DNA of 64,000 nucleotides from assembly GCF_026342355.1 (NCBI RefSeq), contig NZ_JAPEMV010000005.1:62001-126000 (forward strand), read 5' to 3'. A program made the translations under genes and the position numbers. Positions 16,397 to 24,855 of this stretch are shown here, piece after piece; positions within the stretch are counted from its first letter, which is position 1, and each line of letters begins with the position of its first letter. Below the pieces are notes generated by a model. It was not told where the DNA came from. It was given only the letters and a program-made list of their open reading frames with translations, and searched no databases. The stretch is from Streptomyces sp. NBC_00249 (GTDB lineage Bacteria; Actinomycetota; Actinomycetes; Streptomycetales; Streptomycetaceae).

Positions 16397-17473
16397 GTGA
16401 CCCACCCCCTCCTGGACCTTCCGCCGCTCACCGCCGAGCGTTTCGCGTCGATCGAGCGGGGGGTCGCGCGGCTCCTCGGCACCCGGCAGGACGTGGTGAT
16501 CACCCAGGGCGAGGCCCTGCTGCCGCTGGAGGGGTGCATCCGCTCGGGGGCGCGGCCGGGTTCGGTCGCGCTGAACGTGGTGACCGGTCCGTACGGGACC
16601 ACCTTCGGCAACTGGCTGCGCGACGCCGGGGCGGACGTGGTGGACCTGGCGGTGCCCTTCGACACGGCGGTGTCCGGCGAGCAGGTGGCCCGGGCCCTGG
16701 CCGAACGCCCGGAGATCGACTTCGTCTCGCTGGTGCACGCGGAGGCCGCCACCGGCAACACGAACCCGGTCGCGGAGATCGGCGAGGCCGTACGGGCCCA
16801 CGGGGCGCTGTTCATGCTGGACGCGGTGGCCTCGGTGGGCGCGGAGCCGCTGCTGCCGGACGAGTGGGGCGTGGACCTGTGCGTGATCGGCGCCCAGAAG
16901 GCGATGGGCGGCCCGGCGGGGGTGTCGGCGGTGTCGGTGTCGGAGCGCGCCTGGGCCCGGTTCGCGGAGAACCCGGCGGCCCCTCGCCGCTCCTACCTCT
17001 CCCTGCTGGACTGGAAGGAGCGCTGGATCGACGGCGGGCGCAAGACGCTGCTGCACGCCCCGGCGCAGCTGGAGATGCTGGCGCTGGAGGCCTGCCTGGA
17101 CCGGATCGGGGAAGAGGGCCTGGCGGAGGTGCTGGAGCGGCACGCGGCCGCCGCCCGGGCCACCCGGGCGGGCGCGGCGGCGCTCGGGATCGCCCCGTGG
17201 GTGGCCGACGCGGCCGAGGCGGCCCCGGTGGCGACGACGCTGCGGGTCGCGGACGCCTCGCTGGTGGTGGCCAAGGCCCTGTCGGCGCGGCCCTCGGCCC
17301 CGCTCGCCGCGGGCGGCGGGGCGCTGGCCCGGGAGATGGTCCGGGTCAACCACTACGGCCCGGCGGCCTCGCCGGAGGCGGTCGAGGACGCGTTGCGCGC
17401 ACTGGCGGCGGCCCTGACCGCCGACCCGGAGCCGGCGGTCGCGGCGGCGTCGGCGTCGGCGGCCTGGAGCTAG
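16397..17473 (+). CDS. Class V PLP-dependent aminotransferase (alanine-glyoxylate/serine-pyruvate type)
   Basis: A 358-aa fold-type I class V aminotransferase. The PLP lysine is Lys168 in V-I-G-A-Q-K-A-M-G-G. Upstream motifs H-A-E-A-A-T-G-N near 115-122 and M-L-D-A-V-A-S near 140-146 fit the alanine-glyoxylate or serine-pyruvate branch. GTG at 16397 is chosen because the 22 upstream in-frame codons show no family character and overlap the divergent promoter. It is convergent with a second class V enzyme 16 bp downstream. The Ala-rich C-terminal tail is probably disordered. Confidence 0.87.
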   Translation: MTHPLLDLPPLTAERFASIERGVARLLGTRQDVVITQGEALLPLEGCIRSGARPGSVALNVVTGPYGTTFGNWLRDAGADVVDLAVPFDTAVSGEQVARALAERPEIDFVSLVHAEAATGNTNPVAEIGEAVRAHGALFMLDAVASVGAEPLLPDEWGVDLCVIGAQKAMGGPAGVSAVSVSERAWARFAENPAAPRRSYLSLLDWKERWIDGGRKTLLHAPAQLEMLALEACLDRIGEEGLAEVLERHAAAARATRAGAAALGIAPWVADAAEAAPVATTLRVADASLVVAKALSARPSAPLAAGGGALAREMVRVNHYGPAASPEAVEDALRALAAALTADPEPAVAAASASAAWS

Positions 17474-17489
17474 GGCCTGTCGTGCGGGG

Positions 17490-18548
17490 TCAGCCGGAGA
17501 GGACGTCGAGCAGCCGGTCCACGTCCGCCTCGGTGTTGTACAGGTGGAACGAGGCCCGCAGGGCGCCCGCGCGGGCCGAGGTGGCCACCCCGGCGTCGAG
17601 CAGCTGCGGCTGCCTGTCCTGGAGCCCGGGGACGGACACGATGGGGGCGTCGCCGGGTACGGGCTCGTGCCCGAGGCGGGCGAGCCCGGCGCGGTAGCGG
17701 GCGGCCAGCGCGGTGTCGTGGGCGTGGACGGCTTCGATGCCGATCCGCTCCAGCAGTGCGAGCGCGGGCTCCGCGGCGTGGTAGGCGAGGAAGGCGGGGG
17801 ATTCGTCGAACCGGCGTGCTCCGGCGGCCAGTTCGGGCATGGGGCCGTAGGTGGCGTCCCACTTCGAGGCCGCCGCGACCCAGCCGGCGTGCAGCGGGGT
17901 GAGGGTGTCCTGGGCGTCCTCGGAGACCGTCAGGTACGAGGCTCCGCGCGCCCCGAGCAGCCACTTGTACCCGGCGGTGACCGTGTAGTCGTAGGGGGTG
18001 GCGTCGAAGGGCAGCCAGCCGGCCGCCTGGGTGGCGTCGACGAGCATCCGGGCCCCGCGCTCGTCCGTCGCCGCGCGGACGGCGGCGAGGTCGGCGGTCC
18101 GGCCGTCCGCGGACTGTACGGCGCTCAGCGCGACGAGTGCGGTGTCCGGGCCGACGGCTTCGGCGATCCCCTCCAGCGGGGCGAAGCGGACCTTGAGGTC
18201 GGACCGCACCACGAAGGGGTTCATGACGGAGGCGAAGTCGCCCTCGGGGACGAGCACTTCGGCTCCGGCCGGGAGGGCTGCGGCGACGAGTCCGACGTGG
18301 GTGGCCACGGTCGAGCCGACGGCCACCCGGTCCGTCGCGACGCCGACGAGCCGCGCGAAGGCGGCTCGTACGCGGTCGACGCGGTCGAAGTCACCGGATC
18401 CCTCGGGCGCCCCGGCCCCGGCCGCTTCGGCCAGGGCGTGTACCTCGGCGAGGGCGGTGCGCGGCAGGAGCCCGTAGTTGGCGGTGTTGAGGTAGGTGGT
18501 GGAGTGCGCGAACTCGGCACGGGACACGTCGGAGAGCGTGAGATCCAT
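17490..18548 (-). CDS. Class V PLP-dependent aminotransferase/desulfurase-like protein
   Basis: A 352-aa class V enzyme of the isopenicillin N epimerase/cysteine desulfurase-like branch. The PLP lysine is in V-T-A-G-Y-K-W-L-L-G, preceded by M-L-V-D-A-T-Q-A-A-G. N-terminal Y-L-N-T-A-N-Y-G is typical of the family. The reading frame extends eight codons upstream of the chosen ATG (18548); that upstream ATG at 18572 cannot be excluded. No desulfurase-type active-site Cys loop was seen. It is transcribed towards the first class V gene; no operon partner is evident. Confidence 0.85.
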   Translation of the reverse strand: MDLTLSDVSRAEFAHSTTYLNTANYGLLPRTALAEVHALAEAAGAGAPEGSGDFDRVDRVRAAFARLVGVATDRVAVGSTVATHVGLVAAALPAGAEVLVPEGDFASVMNPFVVRSDLKVRFAPLEGIAEAVGPDTALVALSAVQSADGRTADLAAVRAATDERGARMLVDATQAAGWLPFDATPYDYTVTAGYKWLLGARGASYLTVSEDAQDTLTPLHAGWVAAASKWDATYGPMPELAAGARRFDESPAFLAYHAAEPALALLERIGIEAVHAHDTALAARYRAGLARLGHEPVPGDAPIVSVPGLQDRQPQLLDAGVATSARAGALRASFHLYNTEADVDRLLDVLSG

Positions 18549-18628
18549 GCGCCAACTCTGCGCCACGATCACCCATTAGTCCATTGCTATTTTTTCCTGG
18601 TGAACCCAAAGGAAGTCTTATGGGCCGT

Positions 18629-18654
18629 GGGCCGGGGCCACCCGTCCCCGGCCC
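18629..18654 (-). terminator. Stem-loop downstream of the DsbA-family gene
   Basis: A perfect 9-bp stem GGGCCGGGG / CCCCGGCCC with an 8-nt loop lies 15 bp beyond the stop of the FrnE-like gene. A more AT-rich stretch with candidate promoter sequence for the aminotransferase follows at 18575-18620. Confidence 0.65.
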
Positions 18655-18668
18655 CGCGGGGCGTCGGC

Positions 18669-19376
18669 TCAGGCCTGCGGGACGGCGCAGGCCCCGTCGG
18701 GGGTGCAGGCGTCGGCGGCCGGGGGCTCCGGGGCGGGCTCGCGGCCGGCCCACGCCTGCTCCAGCGCCTGGGCGAACACCTCGGCCGGCTGGCCGCCGGA
18801 GATGCCGTAGCGGCGGTCGAAGACGAAGAAGGGCACGGCGTTCGCGCCCAGTTCGGCCGCCTCGCGCTCGTCGGCCCGGACCTGGTCGGCGTAGGCGGAG
18901 TCGTCGGCGAGGACCGTACGGGCCTCCGCCTCCTCCAGTCCGGCCTCCACGGCGAGCGCCACCAGCACCTCGGGGTCGAAGACGGAGCGCTCCTCCGCGA
19001 AGTTGGCCCGGTAGACCCGGTCGAGCAGCTCCTCCTGGCGGCCGCGGGCGGCGGCCAGGTGCAGCAGGCGGTGGATGTCGAAGGTGTTGCCGTGGTCGCG
19101 TCCGTCGACCCGGTAGTCCAGGCCCTCGGCGCGGGCGCTGCCCGCGACGTGCTCCTCCATGTCGCGCGCCTCGTCGAGGGTGCGCCCGTACTTCTGGGCG
19201 AGCATGTCGAGGACGGGCGCGGTGACGCCCTTGGCGCTGTGCGGGTCGAGCTCGAAGGAGCGGTATACGACCTCGACCTCGTCGCGGTGCGCGAACCCGG
19301 CCAGCCCCTTGGCGAAACGGGCCTTGCCTACGTAGCACCAGGGGCAGGCGATGTCCGCCCAGATCTCGACGCGCAT
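18669..19376 (-). CDS. DsbA-family (FrnE-like) thiol oxidoreductase
   Basis: A 235-aa DsbA/2-hydroxychromene-2-carboxylate isomerase-type protein with no signal peptide. The thioredoxin-like active site is C-P-W-C at residues 11-14. The cis-Pro loop is A-V-P-F-F-V-F near 171-177, and an all-alpha insertion lies between. FrnE-like proteins act as cytosolic disulfide oxidoreductases. The tail carries two more Cys (A-C-T-P-D-G-A-C), which may form a second redox pair or bind metal. ATG at 19376 has GAAGGAA just upstream. An upstream in-frame start at 19439 is less likely because it adds Arg/Pro-rich residues. Confidence 0.88.
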   Translation of the reverse strand: MRVEIWADIACPWCYVGKARFAKGLAGFAHRDEVEVVYRSFELDPHSAKGVTAPVLDMLAQKYGRTLDEARDMEEHVAGSARAEGLDYRVDGRDHGNTFDIHRLLHLAAARGRQEELLDRVYRANFAEERSVFDPEVLVALAVEAGLEEAEARTVLADDSAYADQVRADEREAAELGANAVPFFVFDRRYGISGGQPAEVFAQALEQAWAGREPAPEPPAADACTPDGACAVPQA

Positions 19377-19452
19377 GTTCCTTCTTCTCTCCGGGTTCGG
19401 GGTCGGGTTCCGGCGGCAACCGGTTTCGACTTCAACCAACTGTCGGCCCGTC

Positions 19453-19947
19453 TCATTCCCCGGACGGGGACCCGTCCACCCGGAGCCACAGCGTGCGGTG
19501 CGAGCCGGAGGGGGCGGCGGCCGGATCCGGGCGCCAGCCGTGGGAGGCGTAGAAGGCCTGGGCCCGGAGGTTGTGCTCGTAGACCTCCAGGCGGACCCGC
19601 TCGACCCCGGCCCGGCGCCAGGCCGCGAGGCAGGCGGCGTGCAGGGCGGCGCCGGTGCCCCGGCGCCAGTGGCCGGGGTCGACGTGCAGCTGGGTGAGGG
19701 TGGTCTCGCCGTCGGCGGTGAGGAAGGCGGCGACCCCGGTGACCTCCCCGTCCCGCTCCGCGCAGAACACCCCGCCGTCGGCCCGGTCCCGGACCACCGC
19801 CCGGGACCAGCCCTCGCGGGTATGGGCCACCGCCAGGTCGCCCGCGTAGGTCTCCTCGGGGAAGCGGCCCGCGTAGTAGGTGGCGCGGGCCCGGGTGTGC
19901 AGGGCGGCGATGGCGTCGACGTCGGCGGGGAGCGCGGCTCTGATCAT
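19453..19947 (-). CDS. GNAT N-acetyltransferase
   Basis: A 164-aa single-domain GNAT protein. The acetyl-CoA-binding motif A is L-H-V-D-P-G-H-W-R-R-G-T-G near residues 88-100, and the C-terminal A-F-Y-A-S-H-G-W motif is typical. The N-terminal I-R-A-A-L-P-A-D-V-D is standard for the family. The acceptor substrate is unknown. The gene lies upstream of the penicillin-binding protein gene on the same strand, separated by a stem-loop at 19958-19991 (downstream of pbp), so the two are likely separate units. Confidence 0.87.
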   Translation of the reverse strand: MIRAALPADVDAIAALHTRARATYYAGRFPEETYAGDLAVAHTREGWSRAVVRDRADGGVFCAERDGEVTGVAAFLTADGETTLTQLHVDPGHWRRGTGAALHAACLAAWRRAGVERVRLEVYEHNLRAQAFYASHGWRPDPAAAPSGSHRTLWLRVDGSPSGE

Positions 19948-19957
19948 GGGAAGAGGA

Positions 19958-19991
19958 ACGCGCCGGAAACCCTGTTCGGTTCCCGGCGCGT
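19958..19991 (-). terminator. Stem-loop downstream of the penicillin-binding protein gene
   Basis: An inverted repeat pairs ACGCGCCGG (19958-19966) with CCGGCGCGT (19983-19991), extended inward by AACC/GGTT with one mismatch. It lies 20 bp beyond the penicillin-binding protein stop and immediately before the acetyltransferase start. Confidence 0.7.
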
Positions 19992-20011
19992 CGCCCCCGT
20001 GCGTGCGGTGG

Positions 20012-21460
20012 CTACTTCTTCAGCCAGGCCGCCATCATCTTCTGGGCGATGGGCGCGGCGAGCTTGCCGCCGCCGATCTCGGAGCGGTCGGTGTCCGAGT
20101 TCTCGACCATCACCGCGACGGCGATCTGCTTGTCGCCGGACTTTCCGTACGAGGTGAACCAGGCCAGCGGCGGGATGCTGTTGTTCACGCCGCGCTGGGC
20201 GGTGCCCGTCTTGCCGCCGACCTCGGCGCCCGCCACCTGGGCGGGCTTGCCGCCACCCTCGGTGGCGACCGTACGCATGGCGTCCTGGAGCATCGAGGCC
20301 GTCTTCGGGCTCATCACCTGCTCGGACTTCGGGTTCTTGAAGCTCTCCAGCACGTTGCCGTTCGCGTCGGTCACCTCGGAGACCATGTGCGGGGCGACGA
20401 GCTTGCCGCCGTTCTCGATGGCGGCCGTCACCATGGCGATCTGGAGGGGCGTGGCCTGGACGTCGAACTGGCCGATACCGGTCTGCGCGACCTGGTCCAC
20501 GGACATCTTCTTCGACGGGTACTTGCTCGGCGGGTTCGTCCGGACCGGGGTGTCGATCTGGGTGTTGAAGCCGAGCTTCTCCGCCGTCGCCCGCATCTTG
20601 TCCTGGCCGAGCCGGGAGGCGAGCTCCGCGAACACGTTGTTGCAGGACAGCTTCAGGGCGGTGCGGGCGGAGACGTTGTTGCAGGCCTCGTCGCCCGCCT
20701 CGCTGGGCAGCTTCGTCCGGGTGCCGGGGATCGTGTACGGGGCGGGGATGCCGGTCTGCTGGTCGATGCTGGTGACCAGGCCGTTCTCGATCGCCGAGGC
20801 GAGGGTGACCAGCTTGAAGGTGGAGCCGGGCGCCTGCGGCTTGCGCAGGGCCACGTTCTCCATGGCCTTGCCCTGGTCGGCGGAGAGCTCGTTCCAGGCG
20901 TCCCCGTCGTTGGCCCCGGCGATGCGGCCCGGGTCGTAGGACGGGTTGTTGACGACCGCGAGGATCGCGCCGGTCGCCGGGTCGATGGCCACGGCCGCGC
21001 CCTGCTTGCCGTCGAGGGCGTCGTACGCCGCCTTCTGCACGCCCTTGTCGAGGGTGGTCAGCACGTTGCCCGGGTCGGCCCGCTTGTTGGTGAGGGTGTC
21101 CATCATCGTCTTGAGGCGGGTGTCGGAGCCGTTCAGGATGTTCTTGTAGACACCCTCCAGCATGCTCGTGCCGTAGGCCTGGGAGCTGTATCCGGTGATC
21201 GGCGCGTACAGCGGGCCGTCGACGTAGGTCCGCTTGTACCCGAAGTCCTTGCCGCCCGTCTTCGTGGAACCCGTGATCGCCTCCCCGCCCACGATGATGT
21301 TCCCCAACGGGTTCTCGTACTGCCCGATGAGGTTGCGCCGGTTGTTCTTGTCGTCTGCGAGGGCCTGGCCTTGATATGCCTGCACCCAGGTGACCCGCAC
21401 CAAAAGGGCCAGCACCAGAAGCAGACAGAAGACCGACGCACGCCTGATCGTCTTGTTCAT
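20012..21460 (-). CDS. Class B penicillin-binding protein (transpeptidase)
   Basis: A 482-aa bitopic class B penicillin-binding protein that cross-links peptidoglycan outside the membrane. One N-terminal transmembrane helix spans residues 8-25. The three transpeptidase motifs are S-T-F-K (Ser213 nucleophile), S-C-N (272-274) and K-T-G-T (417-420). The short N-terminal module resembles the PbpA type found with FtsW/RodA partners, but no FtsW or RodA gene is adjacent here. The ATG at 21460 fits the anchor. Length and motifs are complete, so the enzyme should be active and beta-lactam sensitive. It may be one of several paralogues. Confidence 0.93.
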   Translation of the reverse strand: MNKTIRRASVFCLLLVLALLVRVTWVQAYQGQALADDKNNRRNLIGQYENPLGNIIVGGEAITGSTKTGGKDFGYKRTYVDGPLYAPITGYSSQAYGTSMLEGVYKNILNGSDTRLKTMMDTLTNKRADPGNVLTTLDKGVQKAAYDALDGKQGAAVAIDPATGAILAVVNNPSYDPGRIAGANDGDAWNELSADQGKAMENVALRKPQAPGSTFKLVTLASAIENGLVTSIDQQTGIPAPYTIPGTRTKLPSEAGDEACNNVSARTALKLSCNNVFAELASRLGQDKMRATAEKLGFNTQIDTPVRTNPPSKYPSKKMSVDQVAQTGIGQFDVQATPLQIAMVTAAIENGGKLVAPHMVSEVTDANGNVLESFKNPKSEQVMSPKTASMLQDAMRTVATEGGGKPAQVAGAEVGGKTGTAQRGVNNSIPPLAWFTSYGKSGDKQIAVAVMVENSDTDRSEIGGGKLAAPIAQKMMAAWLKK

Positions 21461-21522
21461 CCCCCAGAAGGACGCACCAGCCGCCCCCGGCGTTCCGCTC
21501 TGCCCCGATTGTGGCCGGGTTC

Positions 21523-22185
21523 TCAGCTTTTCTTCATGAAGCCTCCCTCGTACGCGGCGATGACGGCCTGGGTGCGGTCGCGGGAACCGGTCTTGGCGAG
21601 GACGCCCGCCACATGCGTCTTCACGGTCTGCGGGCCGACCCCGAGGCGCTCGCTGATCTCGTGGTTGGACAGTCCGCCGGCCATCAGGCGCAGGACGTCG
21701 GCCTCCCGGTCCGTGAGCCGGGCCGCCCAGGCGGGCGCCGCGGTCCGGGCGGCCGCGGCGTGGGAGGCGGCCAGGGAGCGGACGGCCGCCGGGAAGAGCA
21801 GCGAGTCCCCGCGGGCGACGAGGCGGACCGCGCCGATCAGCTCGTCGGGACCGGCCCGCTTGAGGAGGAAACCGGAGGCGCCCGCGCGCAGCGCGTCGTA
21901 GACGTAGGAGTCGTTCTCGAAGGTGGTGACCACCACGATCTTGGGCGGTTCCGCCATCGTCGCGAGGATCTGCTCGGTGGCGCGGATCCCGTCGATCTCC
22001 GGCATCCGGACGTCCATCAGCACCACGTCGGGGGCGAGGGAGCGCACCAGCGGGAGGGCCTCGGCCCCGGAGGCCGCCTCACCGACGACCTCCATGTCCG
22101 GTTCGGCGTCGATGATGACGCGCAGCGCGGTGCGCACCATCCGCTCGTCGTCGGCGACGACCACGCGCAGCGGGGGCCGGCTCAT
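21523..22185 (-). CDS. Two-component response regulator, NarL/LuxR type
   Basis: A 220-aa response regulator. The receiver domain has the acidic pocket D12-D13, phospho-acceptor Asp58 in L-M-D-V-R-M-P and the conserved Lys in F-L-L-K-R. The LuxR-type helix-turn-helix starts L-T-D-R-E-A-D-V-L near residue 156, with I-S-E-R-L-G-V-G-P-Q-T-V-K-T-H-V. ATG at 22185 overlaps the kinase stop (ATGA), so kinase and regulator are translationally coupled. A probable binding site (direct repeats at 24762 and 24784) precedes the first gene of the operon. Confidence 0.94.
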   Translation of the reverse strand: MSRPPLRVVVADDERMVRTALRVIIDAEPDMEVVGEAASGAEALPLVRSLAPDVVLMDVRMPEIDGIRATEQILATMAEPPKIVVVTTFENDSYVYDALRAGASGFLLKRAGPDELIGAVRLVARGDSLLFPAAVRSLAASHAAAARTAAPAWAARLTDREADVLRLMAGGLSNHEISERLGVGPQTVKTHVAGVLAKTGSRDRTQAVIAAYEGGFMKKS

Positions 22186-23726
22186 CGCCCGGCCCCGTCC
22201 GCGGCGGTGCCCAGCGGCAGGACCGCGCACAGCCGCCACCGGCCCTCGTGCGGTCCGGCATCGACGCGGCCGCCGAGCAGGGCGGCCCGCTCGGCGGCGC
22301 CCCGCAGTCCGCGGCCTCCGGTGGTGCGCGGCCGGCCGCCCTCGTGGGCGGACCCGGTCCGGGCCGGCGGGTTGGTCATGGTGATCTCCAGTTCGCGCTG
22401 TCCGCCGGGTGCGTGGACCCGGATCCGCAGGGTTATCGGTCCGGCGCCGTGGCGCAGGGCGTTGCTCAGTCCCTCCTGGACGATGCGGTAGGCCTCGCGG
22501 GAGGCGATCGCCGGGAGCTGTGCCCAGTCCGCGGCCGGGCCGGGGTCCTGGTGGGCGGTGACGGTGGTGCCGCCGGCCCGGGTGCGGGCGAGCAGGCCGT
22601 CGAGGTCGGCGGCGAGGGTGGGGGCGGGTGCGGCGTCGGCCCGGGCGGGGTCCCCGTCGCGCAGCAGGCCGAGCACCGCGTCCAGCTCGCCGACCGTGCG
22701 CCGGGTGGTGTCCTCGATCGCGGCGAGCGCCTCCCGGACGAACTCCGGGTCGCTGTCGAGCACCCGTCGGGCGGCGCCCGCCTGGAGGGTGACGGCGCTC
22801 AGCGCGTGCCCGACGGCGTCGTGCAGTTCCCGGGCCAGCCGGTTGCGCACCGCGAGGTCGGTGGCCCGTTCCTCGGCGGCGGCCAGCCGGTCGGCGGCGG
22901 TCGGCCCGAGCAGGACGGGAGCGAGCCGGGCCAGCAGCGCGCCCGCCCCCGCGGAGCAGAGCGCGATCCCGGCCAGCAGTGCCAACCCGAGCAGCGGGGC
23001 GGCGTAGGCCGTGGGCTGGGCAGCGAACCAGCCCTGCCCGAACGGGGAGCGGCGCAGGGTCTCCGAGAACGGCACCGCGAGCAGCACCACCGCCAGGGGC
23101 GGTCCCGCGAGGCTCATCCCGCTGATCACCGCCCCGACCCCCAGGTGCAGGGTCCACCAGGCGGAGGCCCGCCAGCGGGCGGCCCAGGAGCGGGCCGGAC
23201 CGTCGGCCAGCAGTTCCCCGGGGACCGCGCACATGGCCCGTACGGCGGCCACGGACAGGGGCCGGACCAGCCCCACGAGCCCGGTGACGGCGGCCAGGGG
23301 CAGGGCGGCGGCGTAGGCGATGAGGGTCAGCGGGAAGGAGTTCAGGGCGTTGCTCCCGCCAGCCGCCACGCCCACCCCGACCTGGGTGAGGAGGAGGTAC
23401 GGCATCAGCAGGGCCCCGCCGAGCACCAGGTGCACCCACCGCAGCCCGGCCCGCGCCCCCAGCAGCCACCGGGCCCCGGCCCGCACCACCGACAACCAGC
23501 CGCGCCACGCGGACCGCCCGGTCCGCCCGGTCCGTCCGGTCCGTCCGGTCCGTCCGGTCCGTCCGGTCCGTCCGGCACGATCGGTCCGTCCGGCACGATC
23601 GGTCCGTCCGGCACGATCGGTCCGTCCGGCACGATCGGCCCGTCCGGCCTCCGGCTGTCCGGGCCCGTCGCCCAGTGGTCGCGGCCCGCCCGGCCCGTCC
23701 GGTCCGCTGCGCTCTCCCCCGTCCAC
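22182..23726 (-). CDS. Membrane histidine kinase, HisKA_3 type, with repeat-encoded N-terminus
   Basis: A 514-aa sensor kinase as read from GTG 23726. Residues 1-25 are Gly/Pro-rich. Residues 27-69 are built from (D-R-A-G-R-T)n and (G-R-T)n repeats encoded by the tandem array at 23521-23646. Multiple membrane helices follow (about 75-285), then HisKA_3 with phospho-acceptor His302 in R-E-L-H-D-A-V-G-H and a HATPase_c domain with G-G-R-G-L-R-G. The true start is uncertain: TTG/GTG codons just after the repeats could be used, leaving the array in the leader. It partners the overlapping response regulator and the membrane protein gene upstream. Confidence 0.88.
   Translation of the reverse strand: MDGGERSGPDGPGGPRPLGDGPGQPEAGRADRAGRTDRAGRTDRAGRTDRAGRTGRTGRTGRTGRTGRTGRSAWRGWLSVVRAGARWLLGARAGLRWVHLVLGGALLMPYLLLTQVGVGVAAGGSNALNSFPLTLIAYAAALPLAAVTGLVGLVRPLSVAAVRAMCAVPGELLADGPARSWAARWRASAWWTLHLGVGAVISGMSLAGPPLAVVLLAVPFSETLRRSPFGQGWFAAQPTAYAAPLLGLALLAGIALCSAGAGALLARLAPVLLGPTAADRLAAAEERATDLAVRNRLARELHDAVGHALSAVTLQAGAARRVLDSDPEFVREALAAIEDTTRRTVGELDAVLGLLRDGDPARADAAPAPTLAADLDGLLARTRAGGTTVTAHQDPGPAADWAQLPAIASREAYRIVQEGLSNALRHGAGPITLRIRVHAPGGQRELEITMTNPPARTGSAHEGGRPRTTGGRGLRGAAERAALLGGRVDAGPHEGRWRLCAVLPLGTAADGAGR
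23521..23646 (-). repeat. Tandem array of fourteen 9-bp units in the kinase N-terminus
   Basis: The plus strand reads one GTCCGCCCG unit, five GTCCGTCCG units, four alternating pairs of GCACGATCG with GTCCGTCCG (an 18-bp higher-order repeat) and a closing GCCCGTCCG. All units are multiples of three, so copy-number change would keep the kinase frame. Confidence 0.93.
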
Positions 23727-23736
23727 CGGCCCCGCC

Positions 23737-24729
23737 TCAGGCCGCGGGGCGGGGGAAGCGGGAGCGGAGGTGCCGGGTGAGGACGGCGGCTCCGAGTATC
23801 CCCGTGATCATCTGGCCAGCGTAGGCCAGGGTGATCCCGAGGGTCGCCCGTTCGCCCGAGACGGGGTCAGGTCCCAGCGTGGCGCCCAGCATCCACATCC
23901 CCCAGCTCAGCGCGGCGGCGGACCCGATCCAGGCCAGGGCCAGCGGCCAGGCCGCCCGCCGCCCGCCGCCGCGGGCCAGCAGCACCACGCCCACGACGCC
24001 GCCGAGCGCGCACACCGCGTGGGCCGCGGACACCACGCCCGTCTCCGCCGAGTACACCGCGACCCGCTGGGCGGGCAGTCCGGCGCTCCCGCCGAAGGCC
24101 CAGTACAGGCTCACCGCGGCCTCCCCCGTGCCCGCCACGGCCGCGGCTCCCGCCACCACCCCCGTGGGCGACGGGAGCCGCTGTCCCAGCGCGCCCCGCA
24201 GGCCCGCACCCCAGCGCTCCCGCGCATAGGGGACGAAGAGCCCGGCCAGGGCGAGTCCTTGGACGATGAAGCCCCCGTAGACCACGCCGAAGACCCACGG
24301 GTCGAGGAAGGGCGGCTGGGCCGCCTTCGCGGCCTCCCCGGCGCCCATCCCCAAGGCCTTGACGAGCAGTTGGGCCGGGAACCCCAGGACGATCGGGGTC
24401 AGCAGTCCGGTCGCGACGTACACCGGGACGGTGAGCAGCCAGCCCGGTACGCGCAGGCCCCAGGGGCGGGTGAGCACCAGCACGAGCAGGATGACGCAGG
24501 AGTCCATCAGGAGGGTCACCGCATTGGCCACGGGGAAGAACAGGCCGGGCTCCAGCAGCACGCTGCCCTTCGGTATCCCGAGGTCGCTCCCGGCCACCCA
24601 GGCCGCCTTCAGCGTCAGGTAGGGCAGGGTCGCGGCCAGCGCGGCGGCCCGCAGGATCCGCCGCCCGGTCCCCAGCGCGGGGGCCGACGGCTGCGTCGTG
24701 TGCGTCCGGTGGACGGTGCTTTCGCTCAT
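23737..24729 (-). CDS. Polytopic membrane protein of the histidine-kinase operon
   Basis: A 330-aa protein with about nine hydrophobic segments and no recognised domain. Short conserved-looking pieces include L-K-A-A-W near residue 41 and W-G-M-W-M-L-G-A near 280. ATG at 24729 is chosen over an upstream start because GAGG lies just before it and the N-terminus then starts with a normal cytosolic Thr/Ser-rich stretch. It ends 10 bp before the kinase GTG, so it heads a three-gene unit with the kinase and regulator. It may supply signal or be the regulated function, but this is only inferred from position. Confidence 0.8.
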   Translation of the reverse strand: MSESTVHRTHTTQPSAPALGTGRRILRAAALAATLPYLTLKAAWVAGSDLGIPKGSVLLEPGLFFPVANAVTLLMDSCVILLVLVLTRPWGLRVPGWLLTVPVYVATGLLTPIVLGFPAQLLVKALGMGAGEAAKAAQPPFLDPWVFGVVYGGFIVQGLALAGLFVPYARERWGAGLRGALGQRLPSPTGVVAGAAAVAGTGEAAVSLYWAFGGSAGLPAQRVAVYSAETGVVSAAHAVCALGGVVGVVLLARGGGRRAAWPLALAWIGSAAALSWGMWMLGATLGPDPVSGERATLGITLAYAGQMITGILGAAVLTRHLRSRFPRPAA

Positions 24730-24761
24730 GTCCTCACGGTCCCGTCTCCCGGGCCCCGCCA

Positions 24762-24802
24762 CCTCCCCCGCGAAGGTGAACCGCCTCCCCCGCGTGGGGG
24801 AG
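24762..24802 (-). promoter_or_regulatory. Direct repeats and palindrome upstream of the three-gene signalling operon
   Basis: Two perfect CCTCCCCCGCG repeats start at 24762 and 24784, exactly 22 bp (two helical turns) apart. The second overlaps a palindrome CTCCCCC-gcgt-GGGGGAG at 24785-24802. The block ends 33 bp upstream of the membrane-protein start codon. It could be the binding site of the operon's own LuxR-type regulator. The palindrome alone could also end the IclR gene transcript. Confidence 0.55.
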
Positions 24803-24855
24803 ACGTCCTCACCGGCAGGAGGACCCGCACCGACCGCACCGACCGTGGCGGGACC

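Noticed and set aside
18584..19225. A 213-codon plus-strand Arg/Pro-rich frame opposite the DsbA-family gene
   Set aside because: Pure Arg/Gly/Pro low complexity mirrored from a complete FrnE-like gene with a C-P-W-C site.
24762..24802. CRISPR-like look of the CCTCCCCCGCG repeats with a palindrome
   Set aside because: Only two copies, 22 bp apart with an 11-bp interval, no spacer-length regularity and no cas genes; better read as a regulatory site.
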